NCBI RefSeq assembly: GCF_022712195.1
Contig: NZ_JALAGY010000037.1
Location: forward strand, 24,081-88,080
Length of the DNA stretch: 64,000 nucleotides
Direction: 5' to 3'
DNA from: Corynebacterium sp.
Lineage (GTDB): Bacteria > Actinomycetota > Actinomycetes > Mycobacteriales > Mycobacteriaceae
Position 1 is the first letter of the stretch. Every line of letters begins with the position of its first letter. This document shows positions 35,961 to 45,537 of this stretch, piece by piece. The position numbers were made by a program, and so were the translations under genes. Below the pieces are notes generated by a model. The model was not told the origin of the DNA. It worked only from the letters and a program-made list of their open reading frames with translations, and ran no database searches.

Positions 35961-37875
35961 CGTCGTTCTCCCCGGTCGTGTCGGTCTCGGTACCTCCGTC
36001 GGCGTCCCGGTCACCGACGCGGTACCATTCCGCGACGGTGACGAAGGGACCCGACCTCTCCCCCACGGGCCAGGAGGCGATCCGCCCGGAAGGGCCGGCC
36101 AGCGCGGCCGAGCGGCCCACCACGACCCGGTCACCGATCAGCGGCAGGGACAGCGCCTGCCCGGAGAGGTAGTCGCTGATCTCACTGTCTGAACCGCCGA
36201 GCAGGAGCTCGTCCAGGTCCGGGTCGCAGAAACCGGAGATGTTGGACGCCCGGGCGTTCGGCGCCGCAGGTTCCCCGTCCGTCGCCGTGTCAGACGCCGC
36301 GTCCGATTCCGTGCCCGAGGCCGTCGTGTCCGGCTCCGTGTCCGTCGCGGTGTCCGTCTCGGTGTCCGTCTCGATGTCCGGGCCGCTCTCCGCTTCCGTG
36401 GACACCTCCGACTCGGTCGGGAGCTGCTGGGACGGGGAGCGCTGCGGACGGTCCGCCTCGTCGCAGGAGAAACCGCTGCGCAGGTCGGTCCGGGTACGCT
36501 CCCGGTCCTGCCACGCCACCACCGCGTCGACGTCGCCCCGGGGCAGGAACGCCGAGTACAGGTCGGAGGCCGTCGGTGTGACCACCGTCGCGGGGACCCC
36601 AGCGGAGACCAGCTGGTCGACGACTCGACGGGCGGCCTCGACGGCCTCGTCGTCCAGCGTGTCGGCGGCGATCCGCAGGGGATTGGACCGTGTCGCACCG
36701 ATGATGCCGGAGGCACCGTCGGACTCCCCGCTCCCCCGGAACGCGCCGGCCCCGCCCTCAGGCGCGACGGCGTCCGGGTCCCCGGAGACCAGTCGTGCCA
36801 CCTTGTCGGCGTCGACGGTGGACAACAGGGCCCTGCGGGCCTCGGCCGACGCCAGGCGTCCGGCGGCGACGTTCGGGACCAGGTCCAGCCGGGTGTCCAG
36901 GTCCACCGTGGTGGAACCGACGGCCGGAAGGCTGCCCACGGCCTCGGCGGTGACGGCACCACTGCGTGTCGTGAGCATCTGGAACTGCCCGGCCCGCAGC
37001 ATCTGGGTCGAGGTGTCCACGTCCCCGGACTCCGAGAAGACCACCCGGTCGGTCCGGGCCGGCGAGGAGCCCCAGTACCTGGTGTTGCGCTCCAGGACGA
37101 GGTTCCCCCGCCCCGGGTCGAACTGGCGCACGGTGTAGACACCGCCGGAGGCCGCGGGCAGGGCGCCCAGGGCCGTGGTGAAGTTGCGGCCCTCGGACCC
37201 GTAGATGTGACTGGGCAACAGGTGCGCGAAGAGGTCCCGCCAGTCCTGCTGGGGGCGGGAGAACGTGACCGTGACCGTGGTTCCCCCGGCGGACACCGCA
37301 AGATCGCCGATGTCGGCGTAACCGGCGTTGTCCGTGGTGCCGGGCATGGTCATCACCTGCTGCCACAGGTAGTGGAAGTCTGAGCCGCTGATCGGTGAGC
37401 CGTCCGACCACTGGGCCTCGTGGGCGAGCGTGTAGCGGACCTTGGTGGGCGCGTCTTCCTCACCGGCCAGCACGTCGACGGAGTCCAGCAGGTCGGAGTT
37501 CAGCTCGGTCCGGCGTCCGTCCTCGCCGAGGGTGAACGCACTGGGCATGGTCAGGTCGGCCACAGTGGAGGTCAGCATGGACCGCGAGCCCACCAGATGG
37601 GGGTTGAGGTCCGCCGGTATCCGGTCGACCCCGACCGAGATCGTGCGCAGTTCCTCGGGAACACCCGCGGAGCCGTTGTCCCCGTGGCCGCCGGAGCTGC
37701 CCCGCTGCTCCTCGCCCGCCTCCTCGGCGTCGTCGACGGTGGGGGCGTCGCCCGGATCAGCCTGACACGCCGACAGCACCAGGCCGCAGGCAGTGGCGAC
37801 CGAGGCGACCGCGATGGCGGACGACGGACACCGCCGGAACCTGTTGAACTGCTTCACCTGGCGACGGCTCCTCAT
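35953..37875 (-). CDS. lpqW: LpqW-like lipoprotein, substrate-binding-protein fold
   Basis: A 640-residue lipoprotein with signal peptide and lipobox (SACQA, about residues 35-39), then the family 5 substrate-binding fold (ISVGVDRIPADLNPHLVGSRS; WSDGSPISGSDFHYLWQQV). LpqW in mycobacteria and its corynebacterial homologue govern mannolipid (PIM, LM/LAM) synthesis rather than peptide uptake, and no transporter genes are near. A low-complexity acidic Ser/Thr insertion (about residues 480-545, coded by 36250-36430) interrupts the C-terminal lobe. Typ A is 26 bases upstream and mshB overlaps downstream, the conserved mycobacterial order. Confidence 0.85.
   Translation of the reverse strand: MRSRRQVKQFNRFRRCPSSAIAVASVATACGLVLSACQADPGDAPTVDDAEEAGEEQRGSSGGHGDNGSAGVPEELRTISVGVDRIPADLNPHLVGSRSMLTSTVADLTMPSAFTLGEDGRRTELNSDLLDSVDVLAGEEDAPTKVRYTLAHEAQWSDGSPISGSDFHYLWQQVMTMPGTTDNAGYADIGDLAVSAGGTTVTVTFSRPQQDWRDLFAHLLPSHIYGSEGRNFTTALGALPAASGGVYTVRQFDPGRGNLVLERNTRYWGSSPARTDRVVFSESGDVDTSTQMLRAGQFQMLTTRSGAVTAEAVGSLPAVGSTTVDLDTRLDLVPNVAAGRLASAEARRALLSTVDADKVARLVSGDPDAVAPEGGAGAFRGSGESDGASGIIGATRSNPLRIAADTLDDEAVEAARRVVDQLVSAGVPATVVTPTASDLYSAFLPRGDVDAVVAWQDRERTRTDLRSGFSCDEADRPQRSPSQQLPTESEVSTEAESGPDIETDTETDTATDTEPDTTASGTESDAASDTATDGEPAAPNARASNISGFCDPDLDELLLGGSDSEISDYLSGQALSLPLIGDRVVVGRSAALAGPSGRIASWPVGERSGPFVTVAEWYRVGDRDADGGTETDTTGENDDE
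36290..36400 (-). repeat. Short tandem repeat inside lpqW (GTGTCCGTCTCG-like units)
   Basis: Degenerate copies of GTGTCCGTCTCG on the + strand encode Thr-Asp/Glu repeats on the minus strand. The unit is 12 bases, so copy changes would keep the frame. Confidence 0.7.
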
Positions 37876-37900
37876 GATCCGGGCTGCTGGAGGGTTCGAC

Positions 37901-39811
37901 CTACTTGTTGCGGGCCTTCATGCGCGACAGCGCACGTGCACGCTCCGTGGCGCTGAGGATCACCTTGCGCACCCGGATGTTCTCCGGGGTGACCTCGACG
38001 CACTCGTCCTGGCCACAGAACTCCATGGCCTCGTCGAGCGTCAGGTTACGGGCCTTGGCGAGAGTCACCGTGGCGTCGGCGGTGGCCGAGCGCATGTTGG
38101 TGAGCTTCTTCTCCTTGGTGATGTTGATGTCCATGTCCTCGTCGCGGTTGTTCTGGCCGACGACCATGCCCTCGTAGGTCTGGGTGCCGGGCTCGACGAA
38201 GAAGTCACCGCGGTCCGCCAACTGGGTCAGCGCGTAGGCGGTGATCTGACCGGTGCGGTCGGAGACCAGCGAACCGTTGGGACGGCCCTTGATCTCGCCG
38301 GCCCACTCCTCGTAACCGGCCGAGTAGTGGTTGGCGATACCGGTCCCGCGGGTCTCGGTCATGAAGATGGTGCGGAAGCCGATGAGGCCGCGGGACGGGA
38401 CCGTGAAGTTCATCCGGATCCAGCCGGTGCCGGTGTTGTCCATGCCCTCCATGCGGCCCTTGCGGGCGGCCATGAGCTGGGTGACGGCACCGAGGTGCTC
38501 CTCCGGCACGTCGATGATCATGTGCTCGTAGGGCTCCTGGAGCTTGCCGTCGACGGTACGGGTGACGACCTGCGGCTTACCGACGGTCAGCTCGAAGCCT
38601 TCACGGCGCATCGTCTCCACCAGCACGGACAGCGCCATCTCGCCACGGCCCTGGACCTCCCAGGCGTCCGGACGCTCGGTGGGCAGGACGCGGATCGAGA
38701 CGTTGCCGATCAGCTCCTGGTCCAGGCGCGCCTTGACGACACGGGCGGTGAGCTTGTCGCCGCCGCCACGGCCCGCCATCGGCGAGGTGTTCACACCGAT
38801 GGTCATCGAGATGGCGGGCTCGTCGACGGTGATACGCGGCAGGGCGACGGGGTGCTCGGGGTCGGCGAGGGTGTCGCCGATCATGATGTCCTCGATACCC
38901 GAGACCGCGGCGATGTCACCGGCGATGACCTCGTCGGCCGGGACGCGGGAGACACCGACGGTACGCAGCAGCTCGGCGATCTTGGCGGTCTTGGTGTGCT
39001 CGACCCCGTCGGAGTCGTAGTGGATCCAGGAGACCTGCTGGCCCTTGCGGATCGTGCCGGCGAAGACGCGGATCAGACCGATACGGCCCAGGAATGAGCT
39101 GGAGTCCAGGTTGGTCACGTGGGCCTGCAGCGGCGCGTCGATGTCGGCGGAGGGCTCGGGCAGCACGTCGTAGAGGACGTCGAACAGCGCCTGGAGGTCC
39201 TCGGCGTCCGGCACGTTGCCGTTGCCCGGGTTCTCGGTCGAGGCCTTGCCTGCACGGCCGGAGGCGTAGAGCACGGGCAGGTCCAGCAGTGTCTCGGCGG
39301 CGGCCGCGGCCTCCTCGTCGTCGAGGGCCGAGGCGAGCTCGAGCAGCAGGTCCTGTGCCTCGGTGACGACCTCGTCGATACGGGCGTCGGGCCGGTCGGT
39401 CTTGTTGACGCAGATCATCACCGGCATCTTGGCCTCGAGGGCCTTACCCAGCACGAAACGGGTCTGGGGCAGCGGCCCCTCGGAGGCGGCGACCAGCAGG
39501 ACGACTCCGTCGACCATCGACAGGGCACGCTCGACCTCGCCACCGAAGTCCGCGTGACCGGGAGTGTCGATGACGTTGATGACCAGGTCACCGCCGTCCT
39601 TGCCCTTGCCCGCACGGCGGATCGCCGTGTTCTTGGCCAGGATGGTGATGCCCTTTTCCTTCTCCAGGTCCCCCGAATCCATGACACGGTCCTCGACCTC
39701 GCCGTGGGCATCGAACACCCCGGACTGACGCAGCATGGCGTCGACGAGGGTGGTCTTGCCGTGGTCAACGTGGGCGACGATGGCGACATTACGGAATTCA
39801 GTCAGTGACAC
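37901..39811 (-). CDS. typA: Ribosome-associated translational GTPase TypA/BipA
   Basis: A 636-residue GTPase that binds 70S ribosomes under stress and cold. G1 is AHVDHGKTTL, the switch region DTPGHADFGGEVERAL, and NKTDRPDARIDE the guanine-specificity motif, followed by EF-G-like domains III and V and the TypA-specific C-terminal domain (TGQITAYAL). The GTG start 39811 has AAGGA about 5 bases upstream. The gene precedes lpqW and mshB on the minus strand with a 26-base gap, so the three probably share a transcript. Confidence 0.95.
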   Translation of the reverse strand: MSLTEFRNVAIVAHVDHGKTTLVDAMLRQSGVFDAHGEVEDRVMDSGDLEKEKGITILAKNTAIRRAGKGKDGGDLVINVIDTPGHADFGGEVERALSMVDGVVLLVAASEGPLPQTRFVLGKALEAKMPVMICVNKTDRPDARIDEVVTEAQDLLLELASALDDEEAAAAAETLLDLPVLYASGRAGKASTENPGNGNVPDAEDLQALFDVLYDVLPEPSADIDAPLQAHVTNLDSSSFLGRIGLIRVFAGTIRKGQQVSWIHYDSDGVEHTKTAKIAELLRTVGVSRVPADEVIAGDIAAVSGIEDIMIGDTLADPEHPVALPRITVDEPAISMTIGVNTSPMAGRGGGDKLTARVVKARLDQELIGNVSIRVLPTERPDAWEVQGRGEMALSVLVETMRREGFELTVGKPQVVTRTVDGKLQEPYEHMIIDVPEEHLGAVTQLMAARKGRMEGMDNTGTGWIRMNFTVPSRGLIGFRTIFMTETRGTGIANHYSAGYEEWAGEIKGRPNGSLVSDRTGQITAYALTQLADRGDFFVEPGTQTYEGMVVGQNNRDEDMDINITKEKKLTNMRSATADATVTLAKARNLTLDEAMEFCGQDECVEVTPENIRVRKVILSATERARALSRMKARNK

Positions 39812-40090
39812 AGATCCTTCAGCTTCCTAATTGGGAGTCAGTCGTGGTCGGGGACCCGGGGCCTCTCTCAGGCCCCTCGGGGGACGACGACGTTCCAGGT
39901 TACTCGACTGATGGCCATTTTTTCTCATCGGCGCAATTCTTGCCGGGTGAACGCCTCTCACTGGTATGGTACCCCAAAGAGAACCTTGGCCCCGTATGTT
40001 ACTCATGTTACTGTTGGGGCGAATGTGACGTTTGATGCGCTCGTGGCGTTCTGATTGACGACACGATTCACCACCACCGAGAGGCCGACA

Positions 40091-40840
40091 GTGCTTTCCC
40101 AGTTCACCCGAACCACGCGCCCCGCCCGGACCGGACGACCGACCCGCCGCGTCGTCCGGGCCTGCACCGCCGTGCTCACCGCGGTCGCCGTCTCCACCGG
40201 CGCGTCCCTGGCAGCGGCGCCCGCCGCCCACTCCGCACCCGTGCTGCCCGGACTGCCGGACCTGCCGATCGACAACCTCGGGCGCCCCTCCCCCGAACTG
40301 CTCAGGCAGATCGAGGACTTCGCCAACAACCCGGACGTCCCCGAGAACGTCAGCGGCATCCTCAAGCGCGTCGTCGGCTTCTTCCGCGGGGACGGCGAGC
40401 CCGGCGTCGGCATCCCGGAGAACGGTCCCGGATTCACCCAGTTCGGCTGGCCCACGCTCGCGCAGAACTGCATCGGCGGCACCAGCAACGCCGTCGGCAT
40501 GGCGATGGGCGTCCCCGGTCCCGCCGAACTCCCCCTGCCCGGCGTCCCCCGCGGCCACGTCTCCTTCGTCTTCACCGCCCTGGGCACCGGTCCTGTCGCC
40601 GAGCACCAGAAGACCGGCATGCGCGTGCACTGGGTCAACATCAACAACGGCCGGATCGGCCAGACCGAACTCGGCTACGGCGGCATCAACCCCGAGGGGC
40701 CCGCCACCGTCAACGGCCTGGCGGACACCGGCCCCGGCCACGTCCTGGCACTGCTGGAAGGCGGCGTGACCACCGACGAAGAGGGCGCCCAGGGCAACTG
40801 CACCTTCCTGCCGACCGCCGGGATCTTCAACGTCCGCTGA
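40091..40840 (+). CDS. Secreted protein of unknown function (Rv1157c-like position)
   Basis: A 249-residue exported protein with a long basic signal peptide (RRVVRACTAVLTAVAVSTGASLAAAP, ending APAAHSAP near residue 45). The mature part has GFTQFGWPTLAQNCIGGTSNAVGMAMGVPG and a Cys pair (NCIGG and GNCTF) that may form a disulfide. The start GTG 40091 has GAGAGG upstream. It is followed 12 bases later by a DUF402 gene; the same pair (Rv1157c, Rv1156) exists in mycobacteria. A twin-arginine motif is only partial (TRRVV). Function not assigned. Confidence 0.8.
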   Translation: MLSQFTRTTRPARTGRPTRRVVRACTAVLTAVAVSTGASLAAAPAAHSAPVLPGLPDLPIDNLGRPSPELLRQIEDFANNPDVPENVSGILKRVVGFFRGDGEPGVGIPENGPGFTQFGWPTLAQNCIGGTSNAVGMAMGVPGPAELPLPGVPRGHVSFVFTALGTGPVAEHQKTGMRVHWVNINNGRIGQTELGYGGINPEGPATVNGLADTGPGHVLALLEGGVTTDEEGAQGNCTFLPTAGIFNVR

Positions 40841-40852
40841 CCCCACTGCCCC

Positions 40853-41398
40853 ATGAGCGGCCTGCACCGACCCAAGACCGAGACCTTCGACGTCCCGGAA
40901 CGCGTCAACACCGACCCGAAGGGTTTCCGCCGGCGGGTGGAGCGCTGGGAACAGCGTGACGGCATGCTCTACATGGCCCGGCAGGCGGACCACCCGCGGT
41001 TCGGCTATCTCGAGAGCTGGCTGATCCCCGACCTCGACCTGCGGGTCAACCGGTTCCATTTCCGGGAGGGCCACGGCGGCCGGTTCCCCGGCCAGGACCT
41101 CTACGTCGACATCGCCCTCGTCGAGGACGCCGGACCCCACTGGCGCACCACCGACCTCTACGTGGACCTGGTCACCTACACCGGGGGCCGGTGGGAGGTA
41201 CTCGACCTCGAGGAGCTCGGCGACGCGCTCACCGCCGGATACCTCGACGTCCCCACGGCCACACGGGCCCTGGGATCCTCCCAACGGCTCATCGACGGCA
41301 TGCTCGACGCCGGCGGAGTGGAGGACTGGCTGCGGTCCCGGGGGCACCCGCTCACCTGGGCCACAGGTGTCGAGTACGCCGCCCCGGAAGACCCGTGA
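40853..41398 (+). CDS. DUF402 family protein
   Basis: A 181-residue cytoplasmic protein. DLYVDIALVEDAG and TTDLYVDLVTYTGGRWEVLDLEEL, with VDxxL.xDxxxxVxDxDEL spacing, are the DUF402 signature; some members are nucleoside di/triphosphatases. The catalytic Asp pair of such members appears in LYVDLV and LDLEEL. It follows the secreted protein by 12 bases and is in the same transcription unit. Confidence 0.88.
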   Translation: MSGLHRPKTETFDVPERVNTDPKGFRRRVERWEQRDGMLYMARQADHPRFGYLESWLIPDLDLRVNRFHFREGHGGRFPGQDLYVDIALVEDAGPHWRTTDLYVDLVTYTGGRWEVLDLEELGDALTAGYLDVPTATRALGSSQRLIDGMLDAGGVEDWLRSRGHPLTWATGVEYAAPEDP

Positions 41399-41668
41399 CC
41401 CCTGCGTGAGCACTACGTGAACTTCCACTGACGCCGCAGGTCACTGCCAGGGTCCTCCAAGAACCCGGCCGTAGATTGAATGTCAGAGCCACCGCACAGG
41501 TGGCCGGCAGGCACGGAAGCGACCGGAAGGACACCTCGTATACGGCAGCTGAGCATTCTCCTCTTGAAACGTCAGCAGTCAACCTCCGACCCACAGGGCC
41601 GGGGGTTAACTGTGTGCGCCGACACTGCCGACCCCTCCCAGGAGGACGACACGGCGACGGCACGCGGG
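41399..41668. other. Intergenic region between convergent genes, no gene found
   Basis: The 270 bases hold only a weak 6-bp hairpin (GCCACC 41488-41493 with 41499-41504). Short reading frames here lack start signals and coding-like third positions. Confidence 0.4.
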
Positions 41669-42838
41669 CTACTTCAGGATCTGGCGGCCCATCACCATGC
41701 GGCAGACCTGGTTGGTGCCCTCGTAGATCTGGGTGATCTTCGCGTCGCGCATCATCCGCTCGACCGGGAAGTCGCGGGTGTAGCCGTAGCCGCCCAGAAG
41801 CTGCACCGCGTCGGTGGTGACCTGCATCGCGATGTCCGAGGCGAAGGTCTTGGAGCCGGCGGCCATCAGCCCCAGCTTCTCGCCGCCCTCAGCCTCGCCA
41901 CGCTCGGCGTTGGACGCCGCGGTGTAGATCATCAGCCGTGCGGCGTCGATCTTCATCTTCATGTCGGCGAGCATGAACTGGGTGCTCTGGAACGCCGCGA
42001 TGGGCTTGCCGAACTGCTTGCGCTCCTTGACGTACTCCACGGCGGCGTCGAAGGCGCCCTGCGCGATACCCAGGGCCTGTGCACCGATCGTCGGACGGGT
42101 GTGGTCCAGGGTGGCCAGCGCCGTCTTGAACCCGGTGCCCTCCTCGCCGATGATCCGGTCGCCCGGGATGCGGCAGTCCTCGAAGTACAGCTCCGCCGTG
42201 GGGGATCCCTTGATGCCCAGCTTGTGCTCCAGACCGCCGACCCGGAACCCGGGGTCGTCCTTGTGCACCATGAACGCCGAGATGCCGTTCGCGCCGGCCT
42301 CCGGGTCGGTCACCGCCATCACGGTGTACCAGGTGGAACGCCCACCGTTGGTGATGAAGCACTTGGACCCGTTGAGAACCCACTCGTCACCGTCACGGAC
42401 GGCCTTGGTCTTCATGCCGCCGGCGTCCGAGCCCGCCTCCCGCTCGGTCAGGGCGTAGGACGCCATGGCACCGTTGGCGATGTCCGGCAGCACCTTCTGC
42501 TTGAGCTCCTCGGAGCCGGACAGGATCAGCCCCATCGTGCCGAGCTTGTTCACCGCCGGGATCAGCGAGGAGGCACCGCACACGCGGGCGACCTCCTCGA
42601 TGACGATCACCGCGGCCAACGAGTCGCCACCCTGCCCGCCGTAGGCCTCACCGACGTGGATCGCGTTGAAGCCACTGTCGTTGAGCGCCTTCAGCGCCTC
42701 CTCCGGGAAGCGCTCGTCCTCGTCGACGGCGGCGGCGTACGGAGCGATCTCCTGCTCCGACAGGCCGCGGATGCTGTCACGGAGCTCGCGGTACTCGTCC
42801 GGCAGCTGGAAGAGGTCAAAATCAGGGTTGAAAGCCAT
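41669..42838 (-). CDS. Acyl-CoA dehydrogenase
   Basis: A 389-residue flavoenzyme catalysing alpha,beta-desaturation of acyl-CoA. The FAD signature GGMKTKAVRDGDEWVLNGSK and the N-terminal, middle and C-terminal domains are complete. The catalytic base Glu is in ITQIYEGTNQVCRMVMGR, as in short/branched-chain enzymes. The substrate chain is not evident. AGGAGA is 11 bases upstream of ATG 42838. It is alone on the minus strand between two plus-strand groups. Confidence 0.92.
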   Translation of the reverse strand: MAFNPDFDLFQLPDEYRELRDSIRGLSEQEIAPYAAAVDEDERFPEEALKALNDSGFNAIHVGEAYGGQGGDSLAAVIVIEEVARVCGASSLIPAVNKLGTMGLILSGSEELKQKVLPDIANGAMASYALTEREAGSDAGGMKTKAVRDGDEWVLNGSKCFITNGGRSTWYTVMAVTDPEAGANGISAFMVHKDDPGFRVGGLEHKLGIKGSPTAELYFEDCRIPGDRIIGEEGTGFKTALATLDHTRPTIGAQALGIAQGAFDAAVEYVKERKQFGKPIAAFQSTQFMLADMKMKIDAARLMIYTAASNAERGEAEGGEKLGLMAAGSKTFASDIAMQVTTDAVQLLGGYGYTRDFPVERMMRDAKITQIYEGTNQVCRMVMGRQILK

Positions 42839-42946
42839 GAACGTTCAGTCTCCTGGGGAAAATCGTTGGAAGTGCTCGCACCGGACGATACCCGTCGACG
42901 ATGCGCCTGTACCGGGCTACGCCGAACCCGATGATGTGATTCAGCC

Positions 42947-42952
42947 TACACT
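42947..42952 (+). promoter_or_regulatory. Candidate -10 element TACACT
   Basis: TACACT ends 7 bases before ATG 42960, with no ribosome site, so the lipoprotein mRNA is probably leaderless. Confidence 0.5.
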
Positions 42953-42959
42953 GGGGGCC

Positions 42960-43697
42960 ATGGTTACTCAGCAGCCGCAGGGCACCCCGAACAGCACAGA
43001 TACCGCCACCAGCGCGGTCGGCGGCTCCCGGTTCCGCCGGGCGGGGACGGTGGGCGCCGTCGGCGCGTCCGTCGTCCTCGCCGTGTCCGTCCTGAGCGCA
43101 TGTTCCGACGGGGACGGAGCCACCGACGCCAACGGTGGAGCCGGCACCCCCGTCCAGGACACCGCCTCCACCGGCGAGTCGGCGGCACCCACCACCGCGG
43201 ACCGACCCGACCCCGGTCAGCCCACCGCCACCGGCGGCGACGCCTCCCGGTGCGCCACCGACGCCCTCGACATCACGCTCGGCCAGAGCCAGGGCGCGGC
43301 GGGCAGTCTCCTGGTGGACGTCGACTTCACCAACTCCTCCTCCGGGGCCTGCACCCTCGCCGGGTTCCCTGGGGTGGCGCTGGTCGACGAGGCCGGCGCC
43401 CCGGTCGGCGCCCCCGCCGTCCGCGAGGACAACGCACCGGGAGGTCCTGTCGAACTGGCCCCCGGCGACACGGCGAGCACCGTCGTGAAGATCAGCCGGG
43501 CCGAGAACTACGACGAGCAGGCGTGCGGACCAGTCCCCGCGTCCGGGCTCCAGGTCATCGTCCCCGAGGAGACCGACACCACCGTGCTCGACTTCGCCGA
43601 CGGTGCCGACGGTGCCGACGGTCTCGGCGACGTCACCGCCTGCACCGACGACTCCGTCGAACTGTTGACCGTCCAACCACTCACCACCGGCACGTGA
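42960..43697 (+). CDS. Lipoprotein with DUF4232 domain
   Basis: A 245-residue lipoprotein. The signal peptide ends at VSVLSACSDGDG (lipobox LSAC, Cys near residue 45). A disordered Thr/Pro linker follows, then a DUF4232 beta-sandwich with two Cys pairs (SRCATDAL, SGACTLAGFPGVALVD, QACGPV, VTACTD). Mycobacterial relatives are cell-envelope lipoproteins of unknown role. The stop overlaps the GTG start of the membrane protein that follows (GTGA), so the pair is co-expressed. Confidence 0.85.
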   Translation: MVTQQPQGTPNSTDTATSAVGGSRFRRAGTVGAVGASVVLAVSVLSACSDGDGATDANGGAGTPVQDTASTGESAAPTTADRPDPGQPTATGGDASRCATDALDITLGQSQGAAGSLLVDVDFTNSSSGACTLAGFPGVALVDEAGAPVGAPAVREDNAPGGPVELAPGDTASTVVKISRAENYDEQACGPVPASGLQVIVPEETDTTVLDFADGADGADGLGDVTACTDDSVELLTVQPLTTGT

Positions 43698-45487
43698 GAC
43701 GCGCAGCCGCTCCGCTCCTCGTCACGCTCGCCATTCTCGCCCTGCGGGGATGGCAGCTGAGCCAACGGACCTTCTACTGGGACGACCTGGTCATCCCCGC
43801 CCGGTTCCGGGACACCGGACTCTGGGTGCCCTACGACGGCCACCTCATGCCGGGATCGGCGGCCCTGCAGATCCTGGCCGACTCGGTCGCACCGTTGCAG
43901 TGGTGGCTGCCCGCCGTGGTCACACTGGCGACGACGGCGCTGGCCGCACTGCTGTGGTGGCGCCTGCTCAGCCGACTCACCGACCGGCGGACGGTCCGGG
44001 TCACCGCCTTCACCGCGCTGATGTTCTCCCCGTTCCTGGGGACGGCCTCCGGCTGGTGGTCCGCCGGGGTCAACGCACTTGCCTGGCAGGTCACCGCCGC
44101 CGGTGTCGGCCTGATCGTCCTCTCCGCCCCGGCGCGGGCGCCACTGGGCACCGTACTGGCCCGTTCTCTCGCGGCCGGCGCCGTCCTGCTGGCCGGTCTG
44201 GTCATGACGGAGAAGGTCCTCACGGTGGTGCCGGCGACGGTGGCGGTGGCCCTGGTGCTGCGGGCGGCCGGCCGCGGTGTGCCCGACGGGCGGGTCGCGC
44301 CACGTGTCCCGTGGACCGTCGGCGTCGTACCTGTGGCGCTGACGGCGTTCTGGGCCGGTCTCTACCTGTACCTCGTCGAGCGCGGCAGCGGCACGCCGTC
44401 GCCGGGGCTCGACGGGATCGCCACTGCCCTGGGGTCCTCGGTGGTGCCCGGTGTCCTCGGCGGCCCCTGGAGCTGGGACCGGTGGGACCCTTCGCCCGCG
44501 TTCTCCACCACCGCCGGCCCGGTGCAGGTGGCCGCGGCGGTGGTGGTGGCCGGTCTCGTGGTGGTCTACCTCGTTTCCCTCCGGCGTCGGTTCACCGCCG
44601 GCCTCCTCGCCGTAGCGCTGTCCGTCGGTTACCTGGCCGTGGTCCTGCTGCTGCTGCGCCAGGGCCGCACCGGCGAGGGCTCCACGGACCTGCTGGCCCG
44701 CGGAATGCACTACTACGCCGACTGGTGGTCGGTCACCGTCCTGCTGCTCGTCGCTGCTGCAACCGGGACGCTCCCCCGGGATTCCCGGGGGACCGCCGGG
44801 GCCCCCGCAGCGCGCCGGGTGCTCGCGGGAACGGCCTGCCTGCTGTTCATCGCCAGTTCGACGGCGTCGACGGTGACCTGGGTGGCCGAGTGGTCCGACG
44901 ACCAGACCGCCGGCTACCTCGCCGGACTGCGGGAGGCGGTGGCGCAGGCCCGGGACTCCGGTGTCCCGTTGCCGGATCAGAACACCCCGTTGGAGGTCCT
45001 CACCCCGCTGATGTCACCCTACAACACCGTCGGTTCGGTCGGCGGGAGCCTGCACGGCGGGGACGGCGTCGGCCCGGTCACCACGCAGCCGCGCATCGTG
45101 ACGCCGGACGGGAGAATCGTCGACGCCGAGGTCCTCGACATCGCCCGCAGCGCCCAGGGTGACTCCCCCGACTGCGGTGTCCGGGTGGAGGCCGGCCGCC
45201 CCACGGTCGTCCCCGTGGAACCTGCCCTGCCCTTCGGCGACTGGACCTGGGAGTTCACCGCCACCGCCGACCAGCCCGTCACCGTCAGGCTCTCCACCCC
45301 CAACGGCCTCGAGGACGAGGCCCGGTGGCGTGCCCGGACCGTGGGTGTCGACGTGGGCACCGACCTCGTGACCAGGTGGGTCGGGCTGTCCGGCGGCGGG
45401 GGCACGTTCCTGGTGGAGGTCGACGGCCCACCCGGTTCCCACGTCTGTGTCGGTGCCGGGGCGGTGGGACCTCTCGTTCCCCGCTAG
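43694..45487 (+). CDS. Polytopic membrane protein, glycosyltransferase-like
   Basis: A 597-residue protein with about 10-11 membrane segments in its first 420 residues. The early periplasmic loop has the acidic pair FYWDDLVIPARF, reminiscent of the DD/DE motif of GT-C mannosyl/arabinosyltransferases. A soluble C-terminal domain of about 160 residues (VRVEAGRPTVVPVEPALPFGDWTWEF) looks like a carbohydrate-binding beta-sandwich. Envelope glycan transfer is inferred only. GTG 43694 overlaps the stop of the DUF4232 lipoprotein. Confidence 0.78.
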   Translation: MRRAAAPLLVTLAILALRGWQLSQRTFYWDDLVIPARFRDTGLWVPYDGHLMPGSAALQILADSVAPLQWWLPAVVTLATTALAALLWWRLLSRLTDRRTVRVTAFTALMFSPFLGTASGWWSAGVNALAWQVTAAGVGLIVLSAPARAPLGTVLARSLAAGAVLLAGLVMTEKVLTVVPATVAVALVLRAAGRGVPDGRVAPRVPWTVGVVPVALTAFWAGLYLYLVERGSGTPSPGLDGIATALGSSVVPGVLGGPWSWDRWDPSPAFSTTAGPVQVAAAVVVAGLVVVYLVSLRRRFTAGLLAVALSVGYLAVVLLLLRQGRTGEGSTDLLARGMHYYADWWSVTVLLLVAAATGTLPRDSRGTAGAPAARRVLAGTACLLFIASSTASTVTWVAEWSDDQTAGYLAGLREAVAQARDSGVPLPDQNTPLEVLTPLMSPYNTVGSVGGSLHGGDGVGPVTTQPRIVTPDGRIVDAEVLDIARSAQGDSPDCGVRVEAGRPTVVPVEPALPFGDWTWEFTATADQPVTVRLSTPNGLEDEARWRARTVGVDVGTDLVTRWVGLSGGGGTFLVEVDGPPGSHVCVGAGAVGPLVPR

Positions 45488-45537
45488 GCTGGGGCCACAC
45501 TCAGGACACAACGACCTCGATGAAAGGCATCCACACC

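Noticed and set aside
36290-36430. CRISPR-like or regulatory tandem array in lpqW
   Set aside because: The 12-base units keep the lpqW frame and encode a low-complexity loop; there are no spacers.
39858-39876. 7-bp hairpin upstream of typA as a riboswitch
   Set aside because: GGGGCCT/AGGCCCC is too small and isolated, with no conserved riboswitch features; it may be chance in GC-rich DNA.
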